Below, in pieces: positions 7,253 through 14,185 of a stretch of DNA of 25,696 bases. The stretch is from an uncultured Oxalobacter sp. (GTDB taxonomy: Bacteria; Pseudomonadota; Gammaproteobacteria; Burkholderiales; Burkholderiaceae_D): positions 1 through 25,696 of the forward strand of contig CAJKQK010000023.1 in assembly GCA_905202055.1 (NCBI GenBank). The letters are read 5' to 3'. The position numbers and the translations under genes were made by a program. The notes beneath the pieces were generated by a model, which was not told the origin of the DNA, ran no database searches, and saw nothing but the letters and a program-made list of their open reading frames with translations. Each line of letters opens with the position of its first letter. The first letter of the stretch is position 1.

Positions 7253-8506
7253 TTATTGTTCTTGTGCCAAATGCCGTTTTTGTCGCCAGGGCGCTATTTG
7301 CGGCAACAACAACATGCCCGGTAACGCCAGAATGAAACACAAATTGAAAAACATGAACCATCCTGTCTGATCCACGATATACCCGGCAGACGCATTGATA
7401 AACGTCCTGGGGACAGCAGCAAGACTGGTGAACAGCGCGAATTGCGTTGCCGTGTAACGTTCATCCGTTGTCGTTGCAATGTATGCTACAAAAGCTGCCG
7501 TGCCGAGACTGACGCCAAACGCTTCGAAACCGATCACGGCAGCAAGCAAAACCGGATTGGGGCCTTCAAGCGACATCCATGAAAACCCGAGAATGGCCAG
7601 CGCCTGTACTGCACCGAAAACCCACAACGCACGGTTGATGCCCAGACCGATTATCCAGATGCCGCCCAGAAGGCCGCCGATGAGACTGGCCCAGAATCCG
7701 GTCGTCTTGGCAATCACGCCGATCTGGGTCATCGAAAATCCCAAATCCAGATAAAATTTGGTTGCCAGCGCAGTCGCCAGACTGTCGCCCAGCTTGTACA
7801 GAAAAATGAACGATAAAATGAACAAGGCACTTTTCCAGCCAGCCCGGCCAATAAATTCCGTAAAAGGAAGCACGACCGCTTCCCGGATAGTTTTTGGAGG
7901 GGCGCCATGAATTTTGGGTTCACTGATGACGAGCGTGCAAAGCAGGCCGGGCAACATGAAGGCAGCCGTTACCCAGAAAACGCCAGACCAGCTCATCATA
8001 TCGGCCAGAATGAGTGACAGGGCGCCGGGAACCATCCCGGACACGCGATAGGCATTCACATGAATCGCACTGCCCAGCCCCTGCTCCTCATCCGGCAACA
8101 ATTCACGCCGGAAGGCATCCACCACGATATCCTGACTTGACGAAAGGAAAGCGATCACCGTCGTCAGAACGGCAATCATCGTCAGTTCCGTTACCGGATC
8201 GAGCCACCCCAGAAAACCGATACAGAAAAAAAGTGAAATCTGCGTCAACGCCATCCATCCACGGCGCCGTCCCAGCAATGGAAAGGAATGCCGGTCCATC
8301 AGAGGCGCCCAGAGGAACTTCCAGGTATAGGGAAACATGACCAGGGCAAAGAGCCCGAGCGACTTGATGGAAAGACCGGATTTCGTCAGCCATGCCTGCA
8401 AAAGCGTCAGCAGGATAAACAAGGGCAATCCGGATGAAAAGCCAAGAAACACACAGATCAGCAAACGCGGATCGAGTATGGCTTTCCATTTTTTATCGAG
8501 GGACAT
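7253..8506 (-). CDS. ampG: AmpG-family muropeptide permease (MFS)
   Basis: An inner-membrane major facilitator of 417 residues with about twelve hydrophobic segments, predicted to import anhydro-muropeptides from the periplasm for peptidoglycan recycling and, where present, AmpC-type beta-lactamase signalling. AmpG signatures are clear: LGFSSGLPL near the N-terminus, KFLWAPLMDR, GRRRGW, SSQDIVVDAFRRELLP, YRVSGM, LYKLGDSLATAL, and TATQFALFTSLAAVPRTF in the C-terminal half. E. coli AmpG carries a longer C-terminal extension, which is absent here. The start ATG overlaps the metW stop by one base (TAATG), so translation is probably coupled and the gene is co-transcribed with metX-metW. No Shine-Dalgarno of its own is evident, in keeping with coupling. 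Confidence 0.88.
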   Translation of the reverse strand: MSLDKKWKAILDPRLLICVFLGFSSGLPLFILLTLLQAWLTKSGLSIKSLGLFALVMFPYTWKFLWAPLMDRHSFPLLGRRRGWMALTQISLFFCIGFLGWLDPVTELTMIAVLTTVIAFLSSSQDIVVDAFRRELLPDEEQGLGSAIHVNAYRVSGMVPGALSLILADMMSWSGVFWVTAAFMLPGLLCTLVISEPKIHGAPPKTIREAVVLPFTEFIGRAGWKSALFILSFIFLYKLGDSLATALATKFYLDLGFSMTQIGVIAKTTGFWASLIGGLLGGIWIIGLGINRALWVFGAVQALAILGFSWMSLEGPNPVLLAAVIGFEAFGVSLGTAAFVAYIATTTDERYTATQFALFTSLAAVPRTFINASAGYIVDQTGWFMFFNLCFILALPGMLLLPQIAPWRQKRHLAQEQ

Positions 8507-9126
8507 TATGTGTGTTTTGAATTGATTTTCTTCTGAAGCCTGAACACGGCCAGACTGCCCCGCCAGTTCGGCATGAACGTGACCGGTTTCCCGTCATGCA
8601 AGGCCACACAGTCAATGACTTTCCATCCGACCAGATCCGCCAGATTTTCAAAATCCTTCAGCGTCGCACATCTCAGATTGGGCGTGTCGTACCATTCATA
8701 AGGCAATTCCAGCGAAACCGGCATTTTGCCGCCCAATAACGAAAAGCGATGCGGCCAATAGGCGAAATTCGGAAAAGAAACGATCGCCTCATTGCCGACC
8801 CGGGCAATTTCGCGCAACAGTCCTTCCACATGCTGCATCATCTGCAACGCGGACAAACACAAGACCGTATCGAAGGCATCGTCTTTGAAAAAGGGCAAAC
8901 CCTTTTCAAGATCGTGCTGGATGACACTGATGCCCCTGAGAGCACAACCGGGAAGTTTCAGGTCATCGATTTCGACGCCATATCCAGTACAGTTTTTCGT
9001 TTTCTGAAGATATTCAAGCAATGCACCATCCCCACATCCCAGATCGAGCACATGAGCGTCATCGGCCACCCAATTGGAAATGAATGCGAGATCTGCCCGC
9101 AAATTTTTCAGTTTCGGCATATTCAT
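8506..9126 (-). CDS. metW: Methionine biosynthesis protein MetW
   Basis: A 206-residue class I SAM-methyltransferase-fold protein of the MetW family, which works with MetX in the homoserine acylation step; the family is thought to activate or complex with MetX rather than being proven to methylate a substrate. The SAM-binding motif I is VLDLGCGDG (residues 26-34), with GYGVEID as the motif carrying the acidic residue and IVSFPNFAYWPHR further on, a MetW hallmark. The start overlaps the metX stop in an ATGA arrangement, and the stop overlaps the ampG start, so the three genes form one tightly coupled operon. A second in-frame ATG two codons on (MPKLKNL) is an alternative start. Confidence 0.93.
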   Translation of the reverse strand: MNMPKLKNLRADLAFISNWVADDAHVLDLGCGDGALLEYLQKTKNCTGYGVEIDDLKLPGCALRGISVIQHDLEKGLPFFKDDAFDTVLCLSALQMMQHVEGLLREIARVGNEAIVSFPNFAYWPHRFSLLGGKMPVSLELPYEWYDTPNLRCATLKDFENLADLVGWKVIDCVALHDGKPVTFMPNWRGSLAVFRLQKKINSKHT

Positions 9127-10265
9127 GACAAATTGCCTCCCTCGATTTCCTGCCAGATGTGCTCATAGTAGGATTTGACCACCTTGTGATACCGTTCGTC
9201 ATTCAGCAGGAAAGCATCATGACCATGAGGTGCGTCGATTTCCGCATAAGTGACTTTTCTGCCATTACTGACCAGTGAACGGACAATCGAGCGGCTGCAC
9301 TCCGGAGAAAACCGCCAGTCTGTCGTAAACGAAGCCAGCAGATAATCCGCTTTAGTGTTGGCGAGCGCCTTGTCGAGATCGCCTCCAAACTGGGCTGCCG
9401 GATCGAAATAATCGAGTGCGCGCGTGATGAGCAAATATGTATTGGCATCGAAGTAGGCCGAAAATTTTTCAACCTGGTAATGCAGGTAGGATTCGATTTC
9501 AAACTCGACGCCATAACCGAATTTGTATTCACCCGAACGAAGGTCACGCCCGAATTTTTCCGACATGTCGTCGTTGGAAAGGTAAGTGATATGACCGATC
9601 ATGCGCGCGACACGCAAACCGTTTTTGGGTACCACGCCATGCGCATAAAAATCGCCACCATGAAAATCCGGGTCGGTCAGAATCGCCTGACGGGCGACAT
9701 CGTTGAAGGCGATATTCTGGGCCGACAGGCGCGCCGTCGAAGCGATGATGACGGCGTGACGGACACGGTCGGGATATTGCATGGTCCATGACAGCGCCTG
9801 CATTCCTCCGAGCGAGCCTCCCATCACAGCCGCAAAACGGTCGATACCCAATGCATCCGCAAGCCGGGCCTGCGCATCGACCCAGTCTTCGACAGTCAGT
9901 ATCGGAAAATTGGCACCATAGGGTTTTCCGGTATCGGGATTGATATCCATCGGACCGGTCGATCCGAAACACGATCCCAGATTATTGACTCCGATCACAA
10001 AGAAACGGTCTGTATCGACCGGTTTTCCGGGGCCGACCATGTTATCCCACCAACCGGTGTTTTTCGGATTGCCGGCATAATAACCGGCGACGTGATGAGA
10101 TGCATTCAAGGCATGGCAAACCAGAACGGCATTCGTTTTATCCGCATTCAGTTCACCATATGTTTCATATACCAGCGTGTAATCCGCTATCGACGCCCCG
10201 CTCTGCAAAACAAGCGGTTCGGCAAAATGCATGGATTGTGGTGAAACGATTCCAACTGATGGCAT
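9123..10265 (-). CDS. metX: Homoserine O-acyltransferase MetX (probably succinyl-specific)
   Basis: First committed step of methionine synthesis: acylates homoserine from an acyl-CoA. The 380-residue alpha/beta hydrolase shows the nucleophile elbow GGSLGG with Ser151, the acid Asp316 in FTTDWRFSP and His349 in APHGHDAFL. HALNASHH at 51-58 and GSTGPMDINP are family hallmarks. Betaproteobacterial MetX proteins of this type are generally annotated as homoserine O-succinyltransferases (MetXS), and the DWRF segment resembles those; acyl-donor specificity is inference. It is the first gene of metX-metW-ampG. Its 5' leader of about 185 bases contains a SAM-II-like aptamer and a terminator, so it is probably repressed when SAM is plentiful. 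The start has only a weak ribosome-binding site. Confidence 0.95.
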   Translation of the reverse strand: MPSVGIVSPQSMHFAEPLVLQSGASIADYTLVYETYGELNADKTNAVLVCHALNASHHVAGYYAGNPKNTGWWDNMVGPGKPVDTDRFFVIGVNNLGSCFGSTGPMDINPDTGKPYGANFPILTVEDWVDAQARLADALGIDRFAAVMGGSLGGMQALSWTMQYPDRVRHAVIIASTARLSAQNIAFNDVARQAILTDPDFHGGDFYAHGVVPKNGLRVARMIGHITYLSNDDMSEKFGRDLRSGEYKFGYGVEFEIESYLHYQVEKFSAYFDANTYLLITRALDYFDPAAQFGGDLDKALANTKADYLLASFTTDWRFSPECSRSIVRSLVSNGRKVTYAEIDAPHGHDAFLLNDERYHKVVKSYYEHIWQEIEGGNLS

Positions 10266-10284
10266 GAATATTCTGTCTTAATCG

Positions 10285-10310
10285 ATGATCGCGTTTGCTG
10301 CGACGATCAT
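10285..10310 (-). repeat. Hairpin just upstream of the metX start
   Basis: ATGATCG (10285-10291) and CGATCAT (10304-10310) form a perfect 7-bp inverted repeat with a 12-base loop, between the leader terminator and the metX ATG. It could influence ribosome access, but I have no direct sign that it is regulatory. Confidence 0.4.
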
Positions 10311-10330
10311 TCCGTTAACCTGTTCCTGAT

Positions 10331-10367
10331 AAAAAAAGAAGCCCAATAGCGTCAGCATATCGGGCTT
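10331..10367 (-). terminator. Intrinsic terminator in the metX leader (attenuator)
   Basis: On the minus strand AAGCCCGATA pairs with TATTGGGCTT (10 bp, one G-U), with a 9-base loop, followed by TCTTTTTTT. It lies between the candidate promoter and metX, downstream of the aptamer. Read as the expression platform it would stop transcription when SAM is bound. It could also end transcripts coming from ptsI. Confidence 0.8.
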
Positions 10368-10380
10368 GCATCCAAGCTCG

Positions 10381-10448
10381 CTTTAGCCGTATTTATTTAT
10401 TCAGGATCCCCCTTTGCGCCCGCAAGCTGTCTCTTTCAAATCGGCGCA
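10381..10448 (-). ncRNA. SAM-II-like riboswitch aptamer upstream of metX
   Basis: Read on the minus strand, the segments of the SAM-II (SAM_alpha) family appear in order. P1 is TGCGCC (10443-10448) pairing with GGCGCA (10415-10420). The loop begins GATTTG (10437-10442) and carries AGCTTGC (10422-10428). A TAAA-containing linker follows, and the element ends in GGCTAAAG (10381-10388), which can pair back (AGC with GCT) to close an H-type pseudoknot. The linker between P1 and GCTAAAG is about 26 bases, longer than in the classic example. SAM-II elements typically precede methionine genes such as metX and metA. Recognition rests on my memory of the consensus; a covariance-model scan would decide. 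Confidence 0.72.
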
Positions 10449-10456
10449 ATATCGCT

Positions 10457-10485
10457 AGCATAACGAAGTCATTTCATATCGTCAA
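10457..10485 (-). promoter_or_regulatory. Sigma70 promoter of the metX-metW-ampG operon
   Basis: On the minus strand TTGACG (10480-10485), a 17-base spacer, and TATGCT (10457-10462). The predicted start near 10450 is two bases before the first P1 base of the SAM-II-like aptamer, as expected for a riboswitch-led transcript. It lies within 85 bases of the ptsI stop. Confidence 0.68.
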
Positions 10486-10534
10486 ACCGGCATACAGACA
10501 ACGGCATGCCATTTTTCCGATATCCAAACCGCTT

Positions 10535-12307
10535 TTAACTCTCATCGTCTGTCTTTTCAAGCTGCAACTGCTGAACTGCCTCTTCGATAGCCGCCTCTTC
10601 CACCAGCGACAATACCTTGTCGACTTTCGGTTTCAGCAACTTCATATTGCTGGACAGAATTTCCTGCTTGACATTCAACAGCTGTGCAGGATGCATTGAA
10701 AATTCACGCAATCCCATACCGAGCAATAACCGCGTCAAATGAGCATCGCCAGCCATTTCACCGCAAATGGACACCGGTACATTCGCCTTGTCCGCCGCCC
10801 AGATCGTCATCGACAGCATCGTCAGAATGGCCGGATGCAAGGGATTGTAGAGATGAGCGACCTCGGGATCGACACGGTCGATAGCCAGTGCATACTGGAT
10901 CAGGTCGTTTGTGCCGATCGAAATGAAATCAAGGCGGGAAGTGAACATCGGCAAACCCAGAATAGCGGCAGGCACTTCCACCATGGCACCGATCTGGATT
11001 TTCTCGTCGAACTTGATTTTGGCGGTACGCAGCTGCGCCTTGGCTTCCTCAATGAAAGCCAGCGTCTGGTCAATCTCGAAAGCATGCACCAGCATCGGGA
11101 TCAGCAGTTTTACAGGGCCAAACGCCGAAGCACGCAAGATAGCACGCAACTGGGCAAGGAACAGCTCGGGCTCTGCCAGACAGTAACGGATAGCCCGTTT
11201 GCCCAGTGCCGGGTTCAATGTACTCGTCTCCGGCGTACCGAGGGGTTTGTCTGCACCGATATCGATTGTCCGGATGGTAACCGGACGGCCCTTCATGAGG
11301 GTAACCGCCTTTTTATAAGCCTCGAACTGTTCTTCTTCACCCGGAATCCGGCTGATATTGCCGTTACGTCCCATGAAAAGAAACTCAGACCGGAACAGGC
11401 CGATTCCGACAGCCCCGTTTTCAAGTGCCGCCTTACAATCGTCCGGAAATTCGATGTTGGCAAGCAAGGTCACAGGGGTTCCATCGATAGTCACGGCCGG
11501 TGTCTTTTTCAAGCGGCTCAGCTTTTTCCGTGCGCGAGCCTGGGCCACCTGCCGGGCACGATACTGTTCCATGACAATAGACGTCGGATTGACGATAACG
11601 ATTCCGGCATCTGCATCGACAATCAGCCAGTCGTCCTGCCTGATAAGCGACAACGCGCCCGCCAGCCCGAAAACAGCGGGCGTGTCGATACTTCGGGCGA
11701 CAATGGCGGCATGCGAATTGCGACCGCCGATTTCAGAGACAAAACCACTGAACGTGTCGTCCCGGAACTGAAGCATATCTGCAGGAGAAATATCGTAAGC
11801 GACGACGATCATGTCGATACGTTCACCATCCGGTTCAGTCATAACCGGCGTGAAATCGATCTGAGTGCCTGTCAGCACTTTCATGATCCGTTCCGCAACC
11901 TGTTCTATGTCCGCTTTTCGTTCTCTCAAATAAGGATCTTCGATATTGTCGAACCGTGCCGACAGTTCTTCAATCTGGGTCAGAAGTGCCCACTCGGCAT
12001 TGTAACGACGCGTCCGGATAATGTTGAAAGGCTCTTTCGCAATCATCGAGTCGGCCAGTATCATGGCATGCACATCCAGAAATGCGCCCAGTTCGACAGG
12101 CGCATCCTGTGGCAGGGTAGTCCAGATCGTTTCCAGCTCTTTCTGAACGGTATCCAGCGCATTTTGCAGGCGAATGACTTCCGCCTCGACCTTTTCCTGC
12201 GGAATGAGATAATGCCGGGTATCCATGGCCGCCCGGGCAACAAGATGGGCCCGGCCAATGGAAATGCCGCGTGAAACCGATATTCCGAACAGTGCGAAAG
12301 ATGCCAT
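10535..12307 (-). CDS. ptsI: Phosphoenolpyruvate-protein phosphotransferase (Enzyme I)
   Basis: Enzyme I takes phosphate from PEP and passes it to HPr (cytosol). From the start used here (MASFALFGISVSRG, the family-like start) it is 590 residues; an in-frame ATG at 12325 would add six and cannot be excluded, since both ribosome-binding sites are weak. Seen in order: N-terminal HPr-binding region, the phosphohistidine in GGRNSHAAIVARS (His199), the PEP-binding TIM barrel with GIGLFRSEFLFM, RTIDIGADKPLG, RAILRASAFG and SIGTNDLIQYALAIDR, and the catalytic cysteine in SICGEMAGD (about Cys515). It follows ptsH by a few bases. No EIIB/EIIC sugar permease lies in the window, so with the EIIA and HPr genes it most likely forms a regulatory relay. 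Confidence 0.95.
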   Translation of the reverse strand: MASFALFGISVSRGISIGRAHLVARAAMDTRHYLIPQEKVEAEVIRLQNALDTVQKELETIWTTLPQDAPVELGAFLDVHAMILADSMIAKEPFNIIRTRRYNAEWALLTQIEELSARFDNIEDPYLRERKADIEQVAERIMKVLTGTQIDFTPVMTEPDGERIDMIVVAYDISPADMLQFRDDTFSGFVSEIGGRNSHAAIVARSIDTPAVFGLAGALSLIRQDDWLIVDADAGIVIVNPTSIVMEQYRARQVAQARARKKLSRLKKTPAVTIDGTPVTLLANIEFPDDCKAALENGAVGIGLFRSEFLFMGRNGNISRIPGEEEQFEAYKKAVTLMKGRPVTIRTIDIGADKPLGTPETSTLNPALGKRAIRYCLAEPELFLAQLRAILRASAFGPVKLLIPMLVHAFEIDQTLAFIEEAKAQLRTAKIKFDEKIQIGAMVEVPAAILGLPMFTSRLDFISIGTNDLIQYALAIDRVDPEVAHLYNPLHPAILTMLSMTIWAADKANVPVSICGEMAGDAHLTRLLLGMGLREFSMHPAQLLNVKQEILSSNMKLLKPKVDKVLSLVEEAAIEEAVQQLQLEKTDDES

Positions 12308-12329
12308 ATTTTTACCGGCCTGCATTCAA

Positions 12330-12599
12330 TTATTCCGCTTCACCAAATTTGTTGTTAATCAGTTTTTTCAAGGCATCCATGCATTCTTCCTCATCGACAC
12401 CATCCGTTTCGAGCAAAACCTTTGAACCCTTGCCAGCAGCAAGCATCATGACACCCATGATGGATTTGGCATTGATCCGTTGATTGTTACGTGTCATCCA
12501 CACTTCACAGCTGTACTTCGATGCCAGTTGCGTCAGTTTTGCCGATGCCCTGGCGTGCAGACCCAGTTTGTTAATGATTTCCAGTTCCGTTTGTACCAT
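12330..12599 (-). CDS. ptsH: HPr phosphocarrier protein
   Basis: An 89-residue phosphocarrier that moves phosphate from Enzyme I to EIIA proteins. The active-site histidine is His15 in KLGLHARAS. Ser46, in NAKSIMGVM, is also conserved; in betaproteobacteria this residue is the target of HPr kinase/phosphorylase, so a regulatory HprK elsewhere in the genome is likely. It sits between the EIIA gene (94-base gap) and ptsI (a few bases), all on the minus strand. The gap to EIIA contains a short GTTTATAAAC palindrome (12643-12652) and no clear promoter or terminator. Length and motifs match the family exactly. Confidence 0.96.
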   Translation of the reverse strand: MVQTELEIINKLGLHARASAKLTQLASKYSCEVWMTRNNQRINAKSIMGVMMLAAGKGSKVLLETDGVDEEECMDALKKLINNKFGEAE

Positions 12600-12693
12600 A
12601 TTCGTATGTAATGAGATTAAACCGCAAGCGGACGAAAGTTCTGTTTATAAACAATGCATTGAACTTTTTCGGCAAATAAGGCCACATCGTTCT

Positions 12694-13101
12694 TTACTTT
12701 GATGTGCTGTCTTCGCACGGATCGATACGAACCGCCCCGTTTTTTCCTCCGGACAACGCTTTTTCGATAACCGTTTCCAAATCGTTCTGCCTGTATGTAA
12801 TCGCCCTGAGCAACATGGGCAGGCTGACCCCGGTCAGGACCTGAACCTTGTTTTCGGCAGAAAGCTGGTGACAACAATTGGAAGGGGTGCCGCCCAGAAC
12901 ATCCGTCAAAACCAGTACACCGGACCCATCGTCGAGACGCCTTATCGCCTCGATGGCAATCCCGTTGACCTCACAAATATCCTGGTCAGGCTTGACATCG
13001 ATTGCCTCAATGCGTCCCTGCTCGCCCTCGAACAGGTGCATCGCAGTCGTCATGAATGCGTCTGCCAAAGGCTCATGCATAAGAAGGAGTATGCCAACCA
13101 T
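12694..13101 (-). CDS. PTS EIIA component, mannose family (PtsA/ManX-like)
   Basis: A 135-residue single-domain EIIA of the mannose/sorbose family. The phosphorylated histidine is His9 in LLLMHEPLADAF, and LTDVLGGTPSN near residues 66-76 is the family's conserved loop. There is no fused EIIB, and no EIIB/C/D genes are present. In Burkholderiales this lone EIIA(Man) commonly leads ptsH-ptsI and is taken to sense PEP status or signal to other regulators rather than transport sugar; its partner is unknown. The start at 13101 is the first ATG with a complete domain. A GATAAT hexamer lies so close to the ATG that a very short leader is possible. Confidence 0.88.
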   Translation of the reverse strand: MVGILLLMHEPLADAFMTTAMHLFEGEQGRIEAIDVKPDQDICEVNGIAIEAIRRLDDGSGVLVLTDVLGGTPSNCCHQLSAENKVQVLTGVSLPMLLRAITYRQNDLETVIEKALSGGKNGAVRIDPCEDSTSK

Positions 13102-13169
13102 CTCGTTCCATTATCAGTCAAAAGAAGAACGTCCAAAATGTCGTTCAATTATGATTAAAAGCCAGCCAT

Positions 13170-13183
13170 CCGGATTGATCCGG
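13170..13183. repeat. Small hairpin between gshB and the EIIA gene
   Basis: CCGGA and TCCGG flank a 4-base loop in the gap 13102-13234. On the minus strand it is followed some bases later by GGCTTTTAAT, so it could be a weak terminator of gshB transcripts. The stem is short and I would not rely on it. Confidence 0.3.
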
Positions 13184-13234
13184 CATCAAAAGTGCTGACA
13201 TAGTGAGTACATTGTAATGAATAAAGTCTGTCGG

Positions 13235-14176
13235 TCAAATCGTTTTTTCAAGCTCGTCGACAAACATTTTTGCGACGTCGAATCCTGTCTGGCTCGTGAT
13301 TTCCCTGAAACAGGTAGGACTGGTGACGTTCACCTCGGTCAACCAGTCTCCGATAAGGTCGAGCCCGACAAGGAACAGGCCCCTCCCGACCAGAACAGGC
13401 GCCAGCGTTTCGGCTATTTCCCTGTCCCGCCTCGACAACGGTTGCACCTTCCCGAGACCCCCCACCGCCAGATTGCCCCGGATTTCGCCATTCTGGGGAA
13501 TACGGGCCAAAGCGAATGGAACAACCTGCCCATTGATCAGCAATACCCTTTTATCGCCCTTGACGATCTCGGGAATATATTTCTGCATCATAACGGTTTT
13601 GTGACCGTTTTCCGTCAACGTTTCAATGATGGCGCCCAGATTGATGCCATCCACCCTGACACGGAAAACGCCGGTACCGCCCATCGCGTTCAGGGGTTTC
13701 AAAATGACGTCATGATGCTCCTGATGAAAAGCGCGCAAACGGCTTTCGTCGGAGGTCACAAGCGTTGGTACCATAAATTCAGGGAACTGCGCAATGGTCA
13801 GTTTTTCATTGTGGCTGCGGATGGCCTCAGGACGATTGAAAACTCTTGCACCTTTTTTCTCCGCCAGTTCCAGAAAATAAGTCGAGTTGACATATTCGAC
13901 ATCGAAAGGCGGGTCCTTGCGCACAATAACCGCATCGAACGATTCCAGACGCCGGTTCCGGGTTTCAAGGATACGAAACCAGCCGGCATCCTCTTGCCCC
14001 GTCAACTCGATACGGGATGCCCTGACAGTCACCTCATCCCTGTCAAGCGCAAAGTCGCCCTGTTCGAAAACGGCAATCCGATGCCCTCTTTTCGCCGCTT
14101 CGGCCATCATGGCAAAAGTGGAATCTTTTTCGACCTTGAACTCGCCGGGCGGGTCTGCAAAAAACGCCAGTTCCAT
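13235..14176 (-). CDS. gshB: Glutathione synthetase
   Basis: Joins gamma-glutamylcysteine and glycine with ATP to make glutathione; cytosolic ATP-grasp enzyme of 313 residues (E. coli GshB has 316). Signatures: RKDPPFD at 86-92, the ATP-grasp glycine loop KPLNAMGGTGVFRV at 160-173, GDKRVLLINGQVVP around 207-220, ARIPQNGEIRGNLAVGG around 224-240, and the Mg2+-binding TEVNVTSPTC around 280-289. It starts about 10 bases after the gshA stop, so the two make one operon in pathway order, and it ends well before the EIIA gene. Identification is secure. The reverse strand of this region is open over 600 codons, which I read as a codon-usage shadow. Confidence 0.96.
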   Translation of the reverse strand: MELAFFADPPGEFKVEKDSTFAMMAEAAKRGHRIAVFEQGDFALDRDEVTVRASRIELTGQEDAGWFRILETRNRRLESFDAVIVRKDPPFDVEYVNSTYFLELAEKKGARVFNRPEAIRSHNEKLTIAQFPEFMVPTLVTSDESRLRAFHQEHHDVILKPLNAMGGTGVFRVRVDGINLGAIIETLTENGHKTVMMQKYIPEIVKGDKRVLLINGQVVPFALARIPQNGEIRGNLAVGGLGKVQPLSRRDREIAETLAPVLVGRGLFLVGLDLIGDWLTEVNVTSPTCFREITSQTGFDVAKMFVDELEKTI

Positions 14177-14185
14177 AATGTTCGA

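Noticed and set aside
6282..7370. A 362-codon plus-strand open frame opposite trpB and the end of ampG
   Set aside because: Antisense shadow of trpB; no domain and no upstream signals.
10265..10534. A GEMM (cyclic-di-GMP) or S-box riboswitch in the metX leader
   Set aside because: Fragments such as CGCAAAG and GGCTAAAG resemble GEMM pieces, but the rest of that consensus is absent; the SAM-II order fits better. The S-box core is missing.
10739..12274. A 511-codon plus-strand open frame opposite ptsI
   Set aside because: Shadow of Enzyme I; the translation looks random and no ribosome-binding site precedes it.
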